Origin: Streptomyces sp. MUM 2J
GTDB lineage: Bacteria; Actinomycetota; Actinomycetes; Streptomycetales; Streptomycetaceae
Length of the DNA stretch: 51,554 nucleotides
Assembly: GCF_022414535.1 (NCBI RefSeq)
Contig: NZ_JADWYM010000046.1
Location: 1 to 51,554, forward strand
Direction of reading: 5' to 3'
The notes under the pieces are model-generated. The model made no database searches. It was not told the DNA's origin and saw only the letters and a program-made list of their open reading frames with translations. This document shows positions 19,454-27,882 of the stretch, one piece after another (positions within the stretch are counted from its first letter, which is position 1; every line of letters starts with the position of its first letter). Position numbers and translations under genes: made by a program.

Positions 19454-20278
19454 ATGACTGAGCTGGACACGATCACGGATGCCTCCGACCCCGCGGTGCA
19501 GAGGATCATCGACGTCACGAAGCATTCGCGCTCCAGCGTCAGGACCACGCTGATCGAGGACGCCGAGCCGCTGATGGAGTGCATCAGGGCCGGGGTGCAG
19601 TTCCTGGAGGTGTACGGCAGCAGCACCGCGCCGTTCGATCCGGAGCTGCTGGAATTGTGCCGGCAGCGGGAGATCCCCGTCCGGCTCGTCGACGTGTCGA
19701 TCGTCAACCGGCTGTTCAAGGCCGAGCGGAAGGCGAAGACCTTCGGCATCGCCCGGGTCCCGAGGCCGGCCGGGCTGGGCGACATCGCGGGGCGCGGCGG
19801 GGACGTCGTCGTACTCGACGGAGTGAAGATCGTCGGGAACATCGGTGCCATCGTGCGGACGTCGCTGGCACTGGGGGTCGCGGGCATCGTGCTGGTCGAC
19901 AGCGACCTGACGACCATCGCCGACCGGCGGCTGCTGCGCGCGAGCCGGGGCTACGTGTTCTCCCTCCCCGTCGTCCTGGCGGACCGTGCGGAGGCTGTCG
20001 GTTTCCTCAAGGAGAACGGCATTCCGCTGCTGGTGCTCGACGCGGACGGCGACCTCGGGGTGAAGGACCTGGGCGACAGGGCAGACCGGCTGGCGCTGGT
20101 CTTCGGCAGTGAGAAGGGCGGGCCGTCCGGTTCGTTCCAGGAGACCGCCGCGGCCTCGGTGTCCATTCCGATGATCAGCTCCACGGAGTCCCTCAACGTG
20201 TCGGTCTCGGTCGGGATCGCGCTGCACGAGCGGTCGGCGAGGAACTTCGCCGCCCGGCGGGGCGCGGAGCAGGCCTGA
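19454..20278 (+). CDS. tsr: Thiostrepton-resistance-type 23S rRNA (A1067-2'-O)-methyltransferase
   Basis: A 274-residue SpoU/TrmH-type SPOUT methyltransferase that resembles S. azureus Tsr and S. actuosus NshR along its whole length, from the start (MTELDTITDASDPAVQRII) through VDGVKIVGNIGAIVRTSLA-like and SRGYVFSLPVVL blocks to the knot region FGSEKGGPS and STESLNVSVS. These enzymes methylate the 2'-OH of A1067 in 23S rRNA (E. coli numbering) and block binding of thiopeptides such as thiostrepton. An ordinary TrmH housekeeping enzyme would not share the N-terminal domain so closely. It follows the NshA-like gene as in nosiheptide producers, where resistance is not in the biosynthetic cluster. 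Expected phenotype is thiopeptide resistance. No thiopeptide precursor is seen in the window. Confidence 0.93.
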   Translation: MTELDTITDASDPAVQRIIDVTKHSRSSVRTTLIEDAEPLMECIRAGVQFLEVYGSSTAPFDPELLELCRQREIPVRLVDVSIVNRLFKAERKAKTFGIARVPRPAGLGDIAGRGGDVVVLDGVKIVGNIGAIVRTSLALGVAGIVLVDSDLTTIADRRLLRASRGYVFSLPVVLADRAEAVGFLKENGIPLLVLDADGDLGVKDLGDRADRLALVFGSEKGGPSGSFQETAAASVSIPMISSTESLNVSVSVGIALHERSARNFAARRGAEQA

Positions 20279-20300
20279 CGGCCGGCGACTGACGGCCGGC

Positions 20301-20342
20301 GACTGGCGACTGGCGACTGGCGACTGGCGACTGGCGACTGGC
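20301..20342. repeat. 7-bp tandem repeat (GACTGGC)
   Basis: Six exact tandem copies of GACTGGC directly follow the tsr gene, with related GGCCGGCGACT units just before. No coding or structural role is evident. Confidence 0.9.
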
Positions 20343-20857
20343 GAGGATCGTCGCCGACCGGTGAAACGCGGAGCGGCCCGGCGGAGGCCGCTTTCGGAGG
20401 GCCGCCCTCCGGCGCCGCTGCCGAGCCCTTCGCCGAGGAGACCGCCCCGCGCGGCACCCTCGTACGCGCCGTACCCGGCGAGGGCGGCCGGCGCGACGGT
20501 GGGCAGCGGGGCGGCGAACCAGCCCTGCTCCGCGCTCCACCGCGGGCCGGGGGCACCCCACACGGACACCGGACCGGACCCGGGACCCACCTCCGGACCG
20601 GTCGCCGCACCCGCCGCCGTGCAGACGTCCGGACCGGGCCGGGGCCGACCGAGCGTGTGACGTCGCCGTCACCGGGTGCCGCCGCTCAGCCCAATCGCGG
20701 AGGGGGCCCCGCGAGCCGGCCCGTCATGTCATGTCCTGGATGCGATGGTGGAGTCGGAACGTCACCGCCGGTTCATCAACAACTGTTGATCTGGCGCTCG
20801 TTGACACCTGCACCCGCTCGCAGGACGTCTCGACCGACGCCTCAAGGAGTCGCTTCC
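20343..20857. other. Intergenic region between tsr and alkaline phosphatase gene
   Basis: Several overlapping open frames exist on both strands, but none has a ribosome binding site, recognisable domain or convincing composition. I see no supported gene. The right end holds the candidate PHO box and the phoA promoter. Confidence 0.5.
20760..20781 (+). promoter_or_regulatory. Candidate PHO box (two direct repeat units)
   Basis: Two adjacent 11-bp units, CGTCACCGCCG and GTTCATCAACA, fit the Streptomyces PhoP direct-repeat pattern (GTTCA-like start plus loose tail). They lie about 77 bp before the start codon of an alkaline phosphatase, a typical phosphate-starvation gene. The second unit is good and the first moderate. 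Confidence 0.45.
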
Positions 20858-22222
20858 ATGCGTAGACCCTCCCGCCGCAGCCTCACCGTCGCCACCGCTC
20901 TGATCGCCGCCACCGCAGCCGCCGCGGCCGTCACGACCACCGCCGGCGCCTCCGACACCAGGCAGCAGGCCCAGCACGCCATCAAGGGCGGCAAGGCGAA
21001 GAACGTCATCCTGCTGATCGGTGACGGCATGGGCGACTCGGAGATCACCCTCGCCCGCGACTACACCGTCGGTGCCGACGGACGCCTGAACATGGACCGC
21101 TTCCCGCTCACCGGCGCGTACACCACCTACGCGGTCCACGAGGACGGCACCCCGGAGTACGTCACCGACTCCGCCGCCAGCGGCACCGGCTGGGCCACCG
21201 GCGTGAAGACGGTCAACGGCCGCATCTCCAAGACCCCGGGCACCGACCGCCCCGTCCGTACGATCCTGGAGCTGGCGCAGCGCAACGGCTACGCCACCGG
21301 CAGCGTCACCACCGCCGAACTCACCGACGCCACCCCCGCCGTACTCGCCTCCCACGTCACCAACCGCTCCTGCCAGGGCCCGGCCGACATGGCGAAGTGC
21401 CCCACCGACACCCGCGCGGCCGGCGGGCCCGGCTCGATCGCCGAGCAGACCGTCGGCCACCGGGTCGACGTCCTCTTCGGCGGCGGCAAGCGGCGGTTCG
21501 ACCAGACGGTCACCGACGGCCGGTACAAGGGCATGACCGTCACCGAGCAGGCGCAGAAGCTCGGCTACCAGGTCGTCACCGACGCCTCGTCGATGAAGGC
21601 CGCCAGGCCCGGCAAGCCCGTCCTCGGCCTGTTCTCCGACGGCAACATGCCCACCGAGTGGACCGGCAAGGCGGCAGCCGTCGGCGGCACCGACCCGCAG
21701 CGGTGCGTCACCTCCAACCCCGACCGGCCCTCCACCGTGCCGAGCCTGGCCGCCTCCACCGCCAAGGCGATCCAGCTGCTGGAGGCCAAGCAGCGGCACA
21801 GGCACTCCGGCAGGGGCTTCTTCCTCCAGGTCGAGGGCGCCTCCATCGACAAGCGGGACCACGCCGCCGACCCGTGCGGTCAGATCGGCGAGACCGTCGC
21901 CTTCGACCAGGCGGTCAGGGTCGCCCGCGCCTACGCCGCGAAGCACCCCGACACCCTCGTCGTCACCAGCGCCGATCACGGCCACACCAGCCAGATCGTG
22001 CCGCTGGGCGCGAACCCGCCCGGTCTGTCCTCCACCCTGGTCACCGACGAGGGCCAGCAGCTGAAGGTCAACTACTCGACCAACACCCCGGGCCAGTCCC
22101 AGGAGCACACCGGCACCCAGGTCCGCATCGCCGCCCAGGGCCCGCTCGCCTACCGCGTGCTGGGCGTCACCAACCAGACCGACCTGTTCACCACCATGCG
22201 CGAGGCCATGCGCCTGCGCTGA
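20858..22222 (+). CDS. phoA: Secreted alkaline phosphatase (PhoA family)
   Basis: A 454-residue exported phosphomonoesterase. The Sec/Tat-like signal peptide begins MRRPSRRSLTVATALIA and probably ends near the AGA in TTAGAS (about residue 31). The metal site and nucleophile are visible: GDGMGDSE, the catalytic Ser in TDSAASGTGWATG, VEGASIDKRDHA and SADHGHTSQ. It releases inorganic phosphate from organic esters outside the cell and should be induced by phosphate limitation. ATG 20858 is chosen for AAGGAG eight bases upstream and the signal peptide that follows. The longer frame upstream adds only unlikely sequence. Confidence 0.94.
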   Translation: MRRPSRRSLTVATALIAATAAAAAVTTTAGASDTRQQAQHAIKGGKAKNVILLIGDGMGDSEITLARDYTVGADGRLNMDRFPLTGAYTTYAVHEDGTPEYVTDSAASGTGWATGVKTVNGRISKTPGTDRPVRTILELAQRNGYATGSVTTAELTDATPAVLASHVTNRSCQGPADMAKCPTDTRAAGGPGSIAEQTVGHRVDVLFGGGKRRFDQTVTDGRYKGMTVTEQAQKLGYQVVTDASSMKAARPGKPVLGLFSDGNMPTEWTGKAAAVGGTDPQRCVTSNPDRPSTVPSLAASTAKAIQLLEAKQRHRHSGRGFFLQVEGASIDKRDHAADPCGQIGETVAFDQAVRVARAYAAKHPDTLVVTSADHGHTSQIVPLGANPPGLSSTLVTDEGQQLKVNYSTNTPGQSQEHTGTQVRIAAQGPLAYRVLGVTNQTDLFTTMREAMRLR

Positions 22223-22240
22223 CCCGGCATCGCACCGCAC

Positions 22241-22273
22241 GAGGGGGAGACCGCACCGGGCGGCCTCCCCCTC
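22241..22273. terminator. Terminator hairpin between phoA and SARP gene
   Basis: The 9-bp stem GAGGGGGAG/CTCCCCCTC with a 15-base loop starts 19 bp after the phoA stop, between two convergent genes. The rest of the gap up to 22447 holds no gene I can support. Confidence 0.65.
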
Positions 22274-22447
22274 CGCCGTGTCCGGACCGGGTCACGCCAC
22301 AGGTGCCGGCCCCCCTCGCCCCGTGCGGATCCGGGCGCGTGCACGACGGTCCGCCGCCGCGGCTCGCCGACGGCAGCCGCCGTGGGCGTTCGCGGGCGGA
22401 ACGTCCCCGGCCCGGCCGGCGCACCCGCGCGGCCGTGGCCGCGGCCC

Positions 22448-24283
22448 TCACACGGCGGCCGGCAGCGCGGTCTCCGCCTCCCCGGCGGCCAGTTCCCGCG
22501 TGCAGTCCCGCAGCAGCGCGTGGAACGAGAACCGGTCCGGGAAGTCCTCGCGGACGAGGTTGTGCTCGATCAGGGCGTCGAAATGGCGCTCCACGTCGCC
22601 CTTCGGCAGGCCGGTGACCGCGGCCGCCTGGGCGATGTCGTGGGACGAGGCGGGGTGGCCGCAGATGAGACGGCTGAAGTGCCGTTGGGCCGAGTCCAGA
22701 TGGTCGTACGAGGCCGCCAGCACAGCCATGAGGTCACGGTCACCGGTACGCAGGCACCGCATGCGCTGCGATCCGCTCGCGAGCCGGTCGGCGAGGTCGG
22801 CGACGGTCCAGGCGGGGCGGTCGCGCAGCCTGGTCGCGGCGATCCGGACGGCGAGCGGCAGGCGGCCGCACAGCTCGACGGCCTGCGCGACCCGGGCGGG
22901 TTCGCGCGCCGCGCGCGCTTCTCCGACGATCCGGGCGAACAGCGCGACGGCGTCCTCGTGCGGCGGCACGTCCAGGCACAGCGGCAGGGCACCGTCGAGC
23001 GCGGTGAGCTTGCGGCGGCTCGTGACCAGGACCAGCGTGCCGCCGGCGCCGGGCAGCAGGGGCGTCACGGCGGCGGTGTCGGCGGCGTCGTCGAGGACGA
23101 CCAGGCAGCGCCGGCCGGCGAGCCGTGAGCGCCACAGGGCACTGCGCTCGTCGACGCTGCGCGGGATCTCCTCGGGGGCGAGCCCGCTCGCCAGCAGGAG
23201 GGCGGCCAGGGCCTGTTCGGTCGGCACGGGCGGGTGGGTGGCGCTGACGCCGCGCAGGTTGACGAAGTACTGGCCGTCCGGGTACTGCCGCGTGACCAGG
23301 TGGGCGAGGTGGACGGCCAGGGTCGTCTTGCCGACGCCGCCCATGCCGTCGATCGCGAGCATCACGGGGGAGCCCGCCTGCCCCGGCCGGGCGGCGGCGA
23401 GCAGGGTGTCCAGCTCGGCGGAGCGGGCCGTGAAATCGGTGAGGTCGTGCGGCAGGAAGTTGCGGGGGTGGTCGGCCGGGCCGGCGGTGGGCACGGCTCG
23501 CCGGGGGGACACGTGCGGGTCGGTGCCCTCCCCGGGACCGTGCACGTTCGGCGAGTTGGCGAGTATCTCCGCGTGTAGACCGCGCAGTCGGGGACTCGGC
23601 TCCAGGCCGAGTTCGTCCACGAGGAAGCGCCGGCCCTCGTCGTAGACCGCGAGCGCCTCCGCCTGCCGGCCGCTGCGGCACAGGGCGATCATCAGACTGC
23701 CGCGCAACGAGTCCCGCAGCGGGTACTCGGCGATCAGCGACTGCAGTTCACCGACGAGCGAGCCGGCCTCACCGGCCTTGAGCCGCAGCGTCATGAGGTC
23801 CTCGATGGCGGTCAGCCGCTGCTCGTTGAGCTTGACCGCGGCACTCGTGACCGCCGGGCACTCGATCCCGGCGAAGGCGTCACCGCGCCAGAGGTCCACG
23901 GCGGACTGGAGCAGCCGTATCGCCTCGGTGTACCGGCCCTCCCGCTCGGCCGTCCGGGCCGCGCGGACGCGGGTGGTGAAGCGGTGGGCGTCGACGGCGT
24001 CCTCGGGAACGACCAGGCAGTAGCCGACATCGACCGTGACCAGGCTGGTCTCGGCGCCGGCCGTCGCGAGAATGCGGCGCAGGTCGCGAATCGCGTTGTG
24101 CACCTGCGGCCTGGCGGAGGGCGGCGGGTCCTCCCACAACTCGTCCACCAGCAGGCACACGGGAACGACCCGGCCTGCGTTGAGGAGCAGCAGGGCGAGC
24201 AGCCGCTGCTGTCGCATGCCCCGGACGCGGACGGGCTCCCCCTGCTCGCGCGTCTCCAGCGGCCCCAGGACCAGGAATTCCAT
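22448..24283 (-). CDS. AfsR/SARP-family transcriptional activator
   Basis: A 611-residue regulator in three parts: an OmpR-type winged-helix DNA-binding domain (about 1-95), a bacterial transcriptional activation domain (about 100-245), and an NB-ARC/STAND ATPase (about 290-590) with Walker A GMGGVGKTT near residue 315 and LVVLDDAAD as Walker B. Large SARPs of this type switch on antibiotic clusters by binding 11-bp-spaced heptamer repeats near -35. Its place at the edge of the cluster makes it the prime candidate pathway activator. ATG 24283 follows GAGGGGGG and gives the conserved N-terminus MEFLVLGPLE. The longer frame upstream of it is non-coding. Confidence 0.92.
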   Translation of the reverse strand: MEFLVLGPLETREQGEPVRVRGMRQQRLLALLLLNAGRVVPVCLLVDELWEDPPPSARPQVHNAIRDLRRILATAGAETSLVTVDVGYCLVVPEDAVDAHRFTTRVRAARTAEREGRYTEAIRLLQSAVDLWRGDAFAGIECPAVTSAAVKLNEQRLTAIEDLMTLRLKAGEAGSLVGELQSLIAEYPLRDSLRGSLMIALCRSGRQAEALAVYDEGRRFLVDELGLEPSPRLRGLHAEILANSPNVHGPGEGTDPHVSPRRAVPTAGPADHPRNFLPHDLTDFTARSAELDTLLAAARPGQAGSPVMLAIDGMGGVGKTTLAVHLAHLVTRQYPDGQYFVNLRGVSATHPPVPTEQALAALLLASGLAPEEIPRSVDERSALWRSRLAGRRCLVVLDDAADTAAVTPLLPGAGGTLVLVTSRRKLTALDGALPLCLDVPPHEDAVALFARIVGEARAAREPARVAQAVELCGRLPLAVRIAATRLRDRPAWTVADLADRLASGSQRMRCLRTGDRDLMAVLAASYDHLDSAQRHFSRLICGHPASSHDIAQAAAVTGLPKGDVERHFDALIEHNLVREDFPDRFSFHALLRDCTRELAAGEAETALPAAV

Positions 24284-24330
24284 TTCTTCGCCCCCCTCGT
24301 ACGGGACGCTCGTTCGCCCCTCGGTCCTCC

Positions 24331-24498
24331 TCAGCGGCCCCAGGTGACGTCGAGAGAGGCTTCGGAGGCGGTCGTACGGATGTCCGCGTGGACGGTACGT
24401 GTGTCGTTCCGCTGGGCGTCCACGACCGTCACGACGGTGGTCACTCCGGCCACCGCGACGAGGCAGGCGATGACTCTTGTGCAGAAACGGGCGACCAA
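24331..24498 (-). CDS. Putative 55-residue secreted or membrane peptide
   Basis: A short frame just upstream of the SARP gene starts at TTG 24498 after AGAGGAAA. It has a hydrophobic stretch (CTRVIACLVAVAGVTTVVTV) followed by a polar tail rich in Thr, Asp and Arg. It resembles a signal-anchored small protein. The alternative start at 24555 gives a longer version. No family is recognised and it could be spurious. Confidence 0.4.
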   Translation of the reverse strand: MVARFCTRVIACLVAVAGVTTVVTVVDAQRNDTRTVHADIRTTASEASLDVTWGR

Positions 24499-24710
24499 CG
24501 CAGATTTCCTCTCGTCGAGGTGCACCGAGGCTGGAGATGCACAAACCCGATGCACGGGTGGGGGAGTTGCCTCATGGAAGCCCTCCCACCGGCCTTCGTC
24601 CCGGCTGGCGCCCCCACTATGGCCGCCCCCGGGTCCGGCTTACACGGAAAACAGCTGGACGGAACATGCTATGGCCTAACCTGTCCATCCCGACCTGCGG
24701 TGACACGAGG

Positions 24711-25034
24711 TCAGTCGCCCCACCAGGGGCCGGGCACGAGCACCGCCTCGACTCCGTCCACGGCGTGCTCGCGCACATCGGGACGGTCCGCAAGGGCGCC
24801 TTCCACCAGCCGGACGGCGGACTTCTCGGCGGCGGCCAGGGAGGGCGCGAGCAGGAAGAGCCCGAGCGTCACCCCGCCTCCCGGACGGGGGTGGACGGAA
24901 ACGTGCTCCAGTCCGCACCCCTCCTCGCCGCCGGCATTTCCCGCCGTCCGCGGATACGAGTAAATGATCGCAGCGAGACCGGGCGGTTCCGGCATACCGA
25001 CGGGCGCCCTCAGGCGCACGTGAATGAGATACAT
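24711..25034 (-). CDS. Conserved hypothetical small protein (MYLIHVRL type)
   Basis: A 107-residue protein beginning MYLIHVRLRAP with a pattern I recall from small Streptomyces proteins near regulators of secondary metabolism: a start MYLIHVxL, a central HVSVHPRPGG-like block and a C-terminal GLFLLAPSLAAAEKSAV helix. No signal peptide or enzymatic motif is present. It lies between the SARP gene and the divergent LuxR-type gene, so it may belong to the cluster's regulation. Function unknown. Confidence 0.65.
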   Translation of the reverse strand: MYLIHVRLRAPVGMPEPPGLAAIIYSYPRTAGNAGGEEGCGLEHVSVHPRPGGGVTLGLFLLAPSLAAAEKSAVRLVEGALADRPDVREHAVDGVEAVLVPGPWWGD

Positions 25035-25347
25035 GCGTTCGTCTTCGGCGTCGGTTTCGGCAGCGTGGGTTTTCAGCAGCGGGGAAGCCCTTGGCGAGCA
25101 CTCTCCTCCACCCTACAAAACGCCCTTCACGGGCGACTTCCGTGCGCTGCGAATCAGCCAGGGCACACCCCCGGGCCGGTCACTGCCGAAGGCAATGGAA
25201 TATTGAATTCCGAACTGATGTCCAAAATCTTGCCTAACTGTTATGCAGCCGCCCTCAGGTGTTCAAGGTCGGTAATAGGCTCAAGGGGACCAAAGTTTCG
25301 AACGCAACGTGCGCGGTGCGTGATGATGTCGGCGAGGGGATCGCATC
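25035..25347. other. Divergent intergenic region upstream of LuxR-type regulator
   Basis: These 313 bp hold no supported gene. The part from about 25195 to 25300 is clearly AT-richer than the surroundings (for example GAATATTGAATTCC), as expected for promoters of the two flanking divergent genes. Confidence 0.55.
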
Positions 25348-26343
25348 ATGCTGGACGCCCTGGGGCTGGATACCGTGGCCGAAGCCGTGTACCGGGGGAT
25401 GCTGACCGGCCCCCGGGACGGCGTGAAGGCCCTCGCGGCTCTGCTTGGACTGACGGTGGATCAGGTCCGGTGCGGCCTGGACAGGCTGAGCGAGCTCGCG
25501 CTGATACAGCCCTCCGCCGTGGAGGGCATCGGCTTCCGGGCGATCGGCCCGGAGGCGGCCATGGAGGTCCTGCTGGCCCGCCAGCAGGCGGAGCTGGCCG
25601 CACAGCAGTTGCGCGTGGAGGCGTCCCGGGCCGCCGCCGCCCGGCTGATCGCCGAATGCTCCTCGCTGCGCCCGCGCCCCATGGACGCCGAGTCGGAGCG
25701 GCTGATCGGCCCGGAGGTGATCCGGGAACGGCTGGCCGAGCTGGCGGAGTCGACGCGGCACGAGGTGGCGACGTTCGCGCCGGGCGGTGCGCACTCGGCC
25801 GAGGACCTCGCGGCGAGCCGGACGCCCAACGCGGCACTGCTGGCCCGCGGTGTCCGGATGCGGACGATCTACCTGGACAGCGTGCGCAACGACCAGCCGA
25901 CGCTGGAGCACGTCACCTGGCTCAACTCGCTCGGCGGGCAGGTGCGCACGGTCGCCGACCTGCCGATCCGCATGATCGTCTTCGACTGCTCGCGGGCGGT
26001 GCTGCCGACCGACACCAGCGACGCCCGGGCCGGCTGCGTGGTGCTGCACGGTGCGGGGACGGCGGCGGCGCTGTGCGCCCTGTTCGAGAGCGTGTGGCAC
26101 GGCGCCACACCGCTCGGGACCGCTCCGAAGCGCGACGCGAAGGGCATGCCGCCGCAGGAGCAGGCGGCGCTGAGGATGCTCTCCCAGGGCTGCACCGACG
26201 AGGTCATCGCCAAGCGGCTCGGCGTCTCCGCGCGCACGGCCCGCCGCATCTCGGCCACCCTGATGGAACGCCTGGACGCCCGCAGCCGCTTCGAGGCGGG
26301 CGTCCGCGCCGTCCAGAACGGATGGCTCCCCGCCTCGCGCTGA
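25348..26343 (+). CDS. LuxR-family regulator with TrmB-like N-terminal helix-turn-helix
   Basis: A 331-residue transcription factor. The N-terminus (about 15-60) reads like a TrmB/winged-helix domain, the middle (about 75-255) has a helical linker and a phospholipase-D-like sensor fold seen in this family, and residues about 265-325 are a GerE helix-turn-helix (QEQAALRMLSQGCTDEVIAK, RLGVSARTARR). Such proteins are frequent in Streptomyces natural-product clusters. It faces the MFS gene convergently with only 25 bp between stops and probably co-controls the cluster with the SARP. The ligand is unknown. Confidence 0.87.
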   Translation: MLDALGLDTVAEAVYRGMLTGPRDGVKALAALLGLTVDQVRCGLDRLSELALIQPSAVEGIGFRAIGPEAAMEVLLARQQAELAAQQLRVEASRAAAARLIAECSSLRPRPMDAESERLIGPEVIRERLAELAESTRHEVATFAPGGAHSAEDLAASRTPNAALLARGVRMRTIYLDSVRNDQPTLEHVTWLNSLGGQVRTVADLPIRMIVFDCSRAVLPTDTSDARAGCVVLHGAGTAAALCALFESVWHGATPLGTAPKRDAKGMPPQEQAALRMLSQGCTDEVIAKRLGVSARTARRISATLMERLDARSRFEAGVRAVQNGWLPASR

Positions 26344-26368
26344 CGGCGTGGAGCCCGGCGGTTCGTCG

Positions 26369-27829
26369 TCATTCGGCGTTCTGGCGCGCTTCCCGCCGGT
26401 CCGCCAGGAGGAGTGCCGCAGCGGGGATCAGGGTGACGGCGTAGACCCAGAGCAACCAGCCGAAGGAATGGGCGAAAGCACCCGGTACCAGGCCGTGACG
26501 CCGGTGGGCCGCCTGCTCCAGGACCACCGTCACCACGGCGATGGCGACGGCGCCGCCGATCCGCTGGATCAGGTTGAGCTGCGAGGAGGCGTCCGCGATG
26601 GACTGCGGCTTGATCGATTCGAAGGCCCGCGTCATCGCCGGCACGATCGTCAGGCCCGTGCCGAGGCCGCGCACCACGAGGCTGGCGCACAGCAGGACGT
26701 ACGACGTGTCGGCGGACAGCGTGGTCAGCGGGACGGTCGCCACGATCGTCAGCGAGATGCCGAGCACGACGGTGCCGCCCCCGCCGATCCGCTTCATCAG
26801 GACACGGCACAGCCAGGCCGCGCAGACCACGCCGACGCCGCCCGTCGACATCAGCAGGCCGGTCGTGACGGCCGACTCGCCGCGGGCGCTCTCGAAGTAC
26901 AGCGGGATCAGCATCATCGGCGAGTACAGAACGAAGCCGAGGCAGAAGATGTTGATCGCGGACGTGCGGTAGACGCGGATCGCGAACAGCCGCACGTCCA
27001 GCAGCGGGAAACGGGCCCGCAGCTCGCGCACGACGAACACGGCACCGCTCGCCACCGCGAGGGCCAGCGGCACGAGGAAGTCCGCACGGCCCTTGAACGC
27101 GTGGGCGGAGAACTCGTGGATGGCGAGCACGGTGCAGACCGTGCAGGCGGCGGACGACACGAGGCCCACGACGTCCAGGGGCTTCACCTGATTGCCGGCC
27201 GGCGTGTCCCTGCGCACCCAGCGCAGGGTGACGAACAGCAGGGCCGCGCACAGCGGGACGTTGACCGCATACACCGCCGACCATCCGCCGGCCTCGACGA
27301 GAAGGCCGCCGATCGTGGGGCCGAGCAGCGGGCTGATCAGCATGACGCTTCCGTTCAGCGCCTGGACGCGCCCCAGGTGCTCCCGCGGCACGCCGGTGGT
27401 GAGGAGGATCGTGGAGACGGGCGTGAGGACACCGGCGGCCAACCCCGACACCCCGCGGGCGGCCACGAGTTCGGTCAGGCTCTGGCTGAACGTGCAGGCC
27501 GCCGAGCCCAGCAGGAACAACGTGGTCGCGCAGGCGAAGACCCGCCTCACACCGAAGCGGGTGGCGAGCCAGCCGGTGGCCGGCATGGCGGCCGCCAGGG
27601 CGATCAGGTAGACGGTCACCACCCACTGGACCTGGTTGATGGCGCCGAAGCGGGCGGTCGTGTCCTTCAGGGACACGTTGACGATCGTGGTGTCGAGCAG
27701 GGCGATGAAACCGCCGGTGATCGCGGCGGCCATGGTGAGCTTGGTGGGGCCGGACGGGGCTGCGCTCTTCTGTGCGGTGCCCTCGGGAGGGCCCGGGGTG
27801 CCCTCGCCGGTCCGTGCGGTCAGTGACAT
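26369..27829 (-). CDS. MFS exporter, DHA2/EmrB-QacA type
   Basis: A 486-residue membrane transporter with about 14 predicted helices. Family signatures are LDTTIVNVSL in helix 1 and a motif A region WLATRFGVRR between helices 2 and 3. It is a proton-driven drug exporter and the last gene of the long operon, so likely the export or self-resistance pump for the product. ATG 27829 was preferred to the upstream start because it begins the conserved N-terminal region. A second exporter (ABC) begins the operon. Confidence 0.9.
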   Translation of the reverse strand: MSLTARTGEGTPGPPEGTAQKSAAPSGPTKLTMAAAITGGFIALLDTTIVNVSLKDTTARFGAINQVQWVVTVYLIALAAAMPATGWLATRFGVRRVFACATTLFLLGSAACTFSQSLTELVAARGVSGLAAGVLTPVSTILLTTGVPREHLGRVQALNGSVMLISPLLGPTIGGLLVEAGGWSAVYAVNVPLCAALLFVTLRWVRRDTPAGNQVKPLDVVGLVSSAACTVCTVLAIHEFSAHAFKGRADFLVPLALAVASGAVFVVRELRARFPLLDVRLFAIRVYRTSAINIFCLGFVLYSPMMLIPLYFESARGESAVTTGLLMSTGGVGVVCAAWLCRVLMKRIGGGGTVVLGISLTIVATVPLTTLSADTSYVLLCASLVVRGLGTGLTIVPAMTRAFESIKPQSIADASSQLNLIQRIGGAVAIAVVTVVLEQAAHRRHGLVPGAFAHSFGWLLWVYAVTLIPAAALLLADRREARQNAE

Positions 27830-27882
27830 GGGTGGTGTCCTCAAAGATCGATGGGGCGGCGGATCAACAGGATGGGGGCGGG

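Noticed and set aside
19454..20278. Housekeeping TrmH/SpoU methyltransferase
   Set aside because: The N-terminal domain and nearly every block resemble Tsr/NshR rather than general SpoU proteins, and the gene follows an NshA-like gene.
18884..20590. Long minus-strand frame (568 residues) across the NshA-like and tsr genes
   Set aside because: It is antisense to two well-supported genes, shows no domain and follows from GC-rich codon bias. No ribosome binding site is present.
20343..20660. Plus-strand or minus-strand ORFs after tsr
   Set aside because: Low-complexity Pro/Arg/Gly-rich translations with no start context or recognisable domain.
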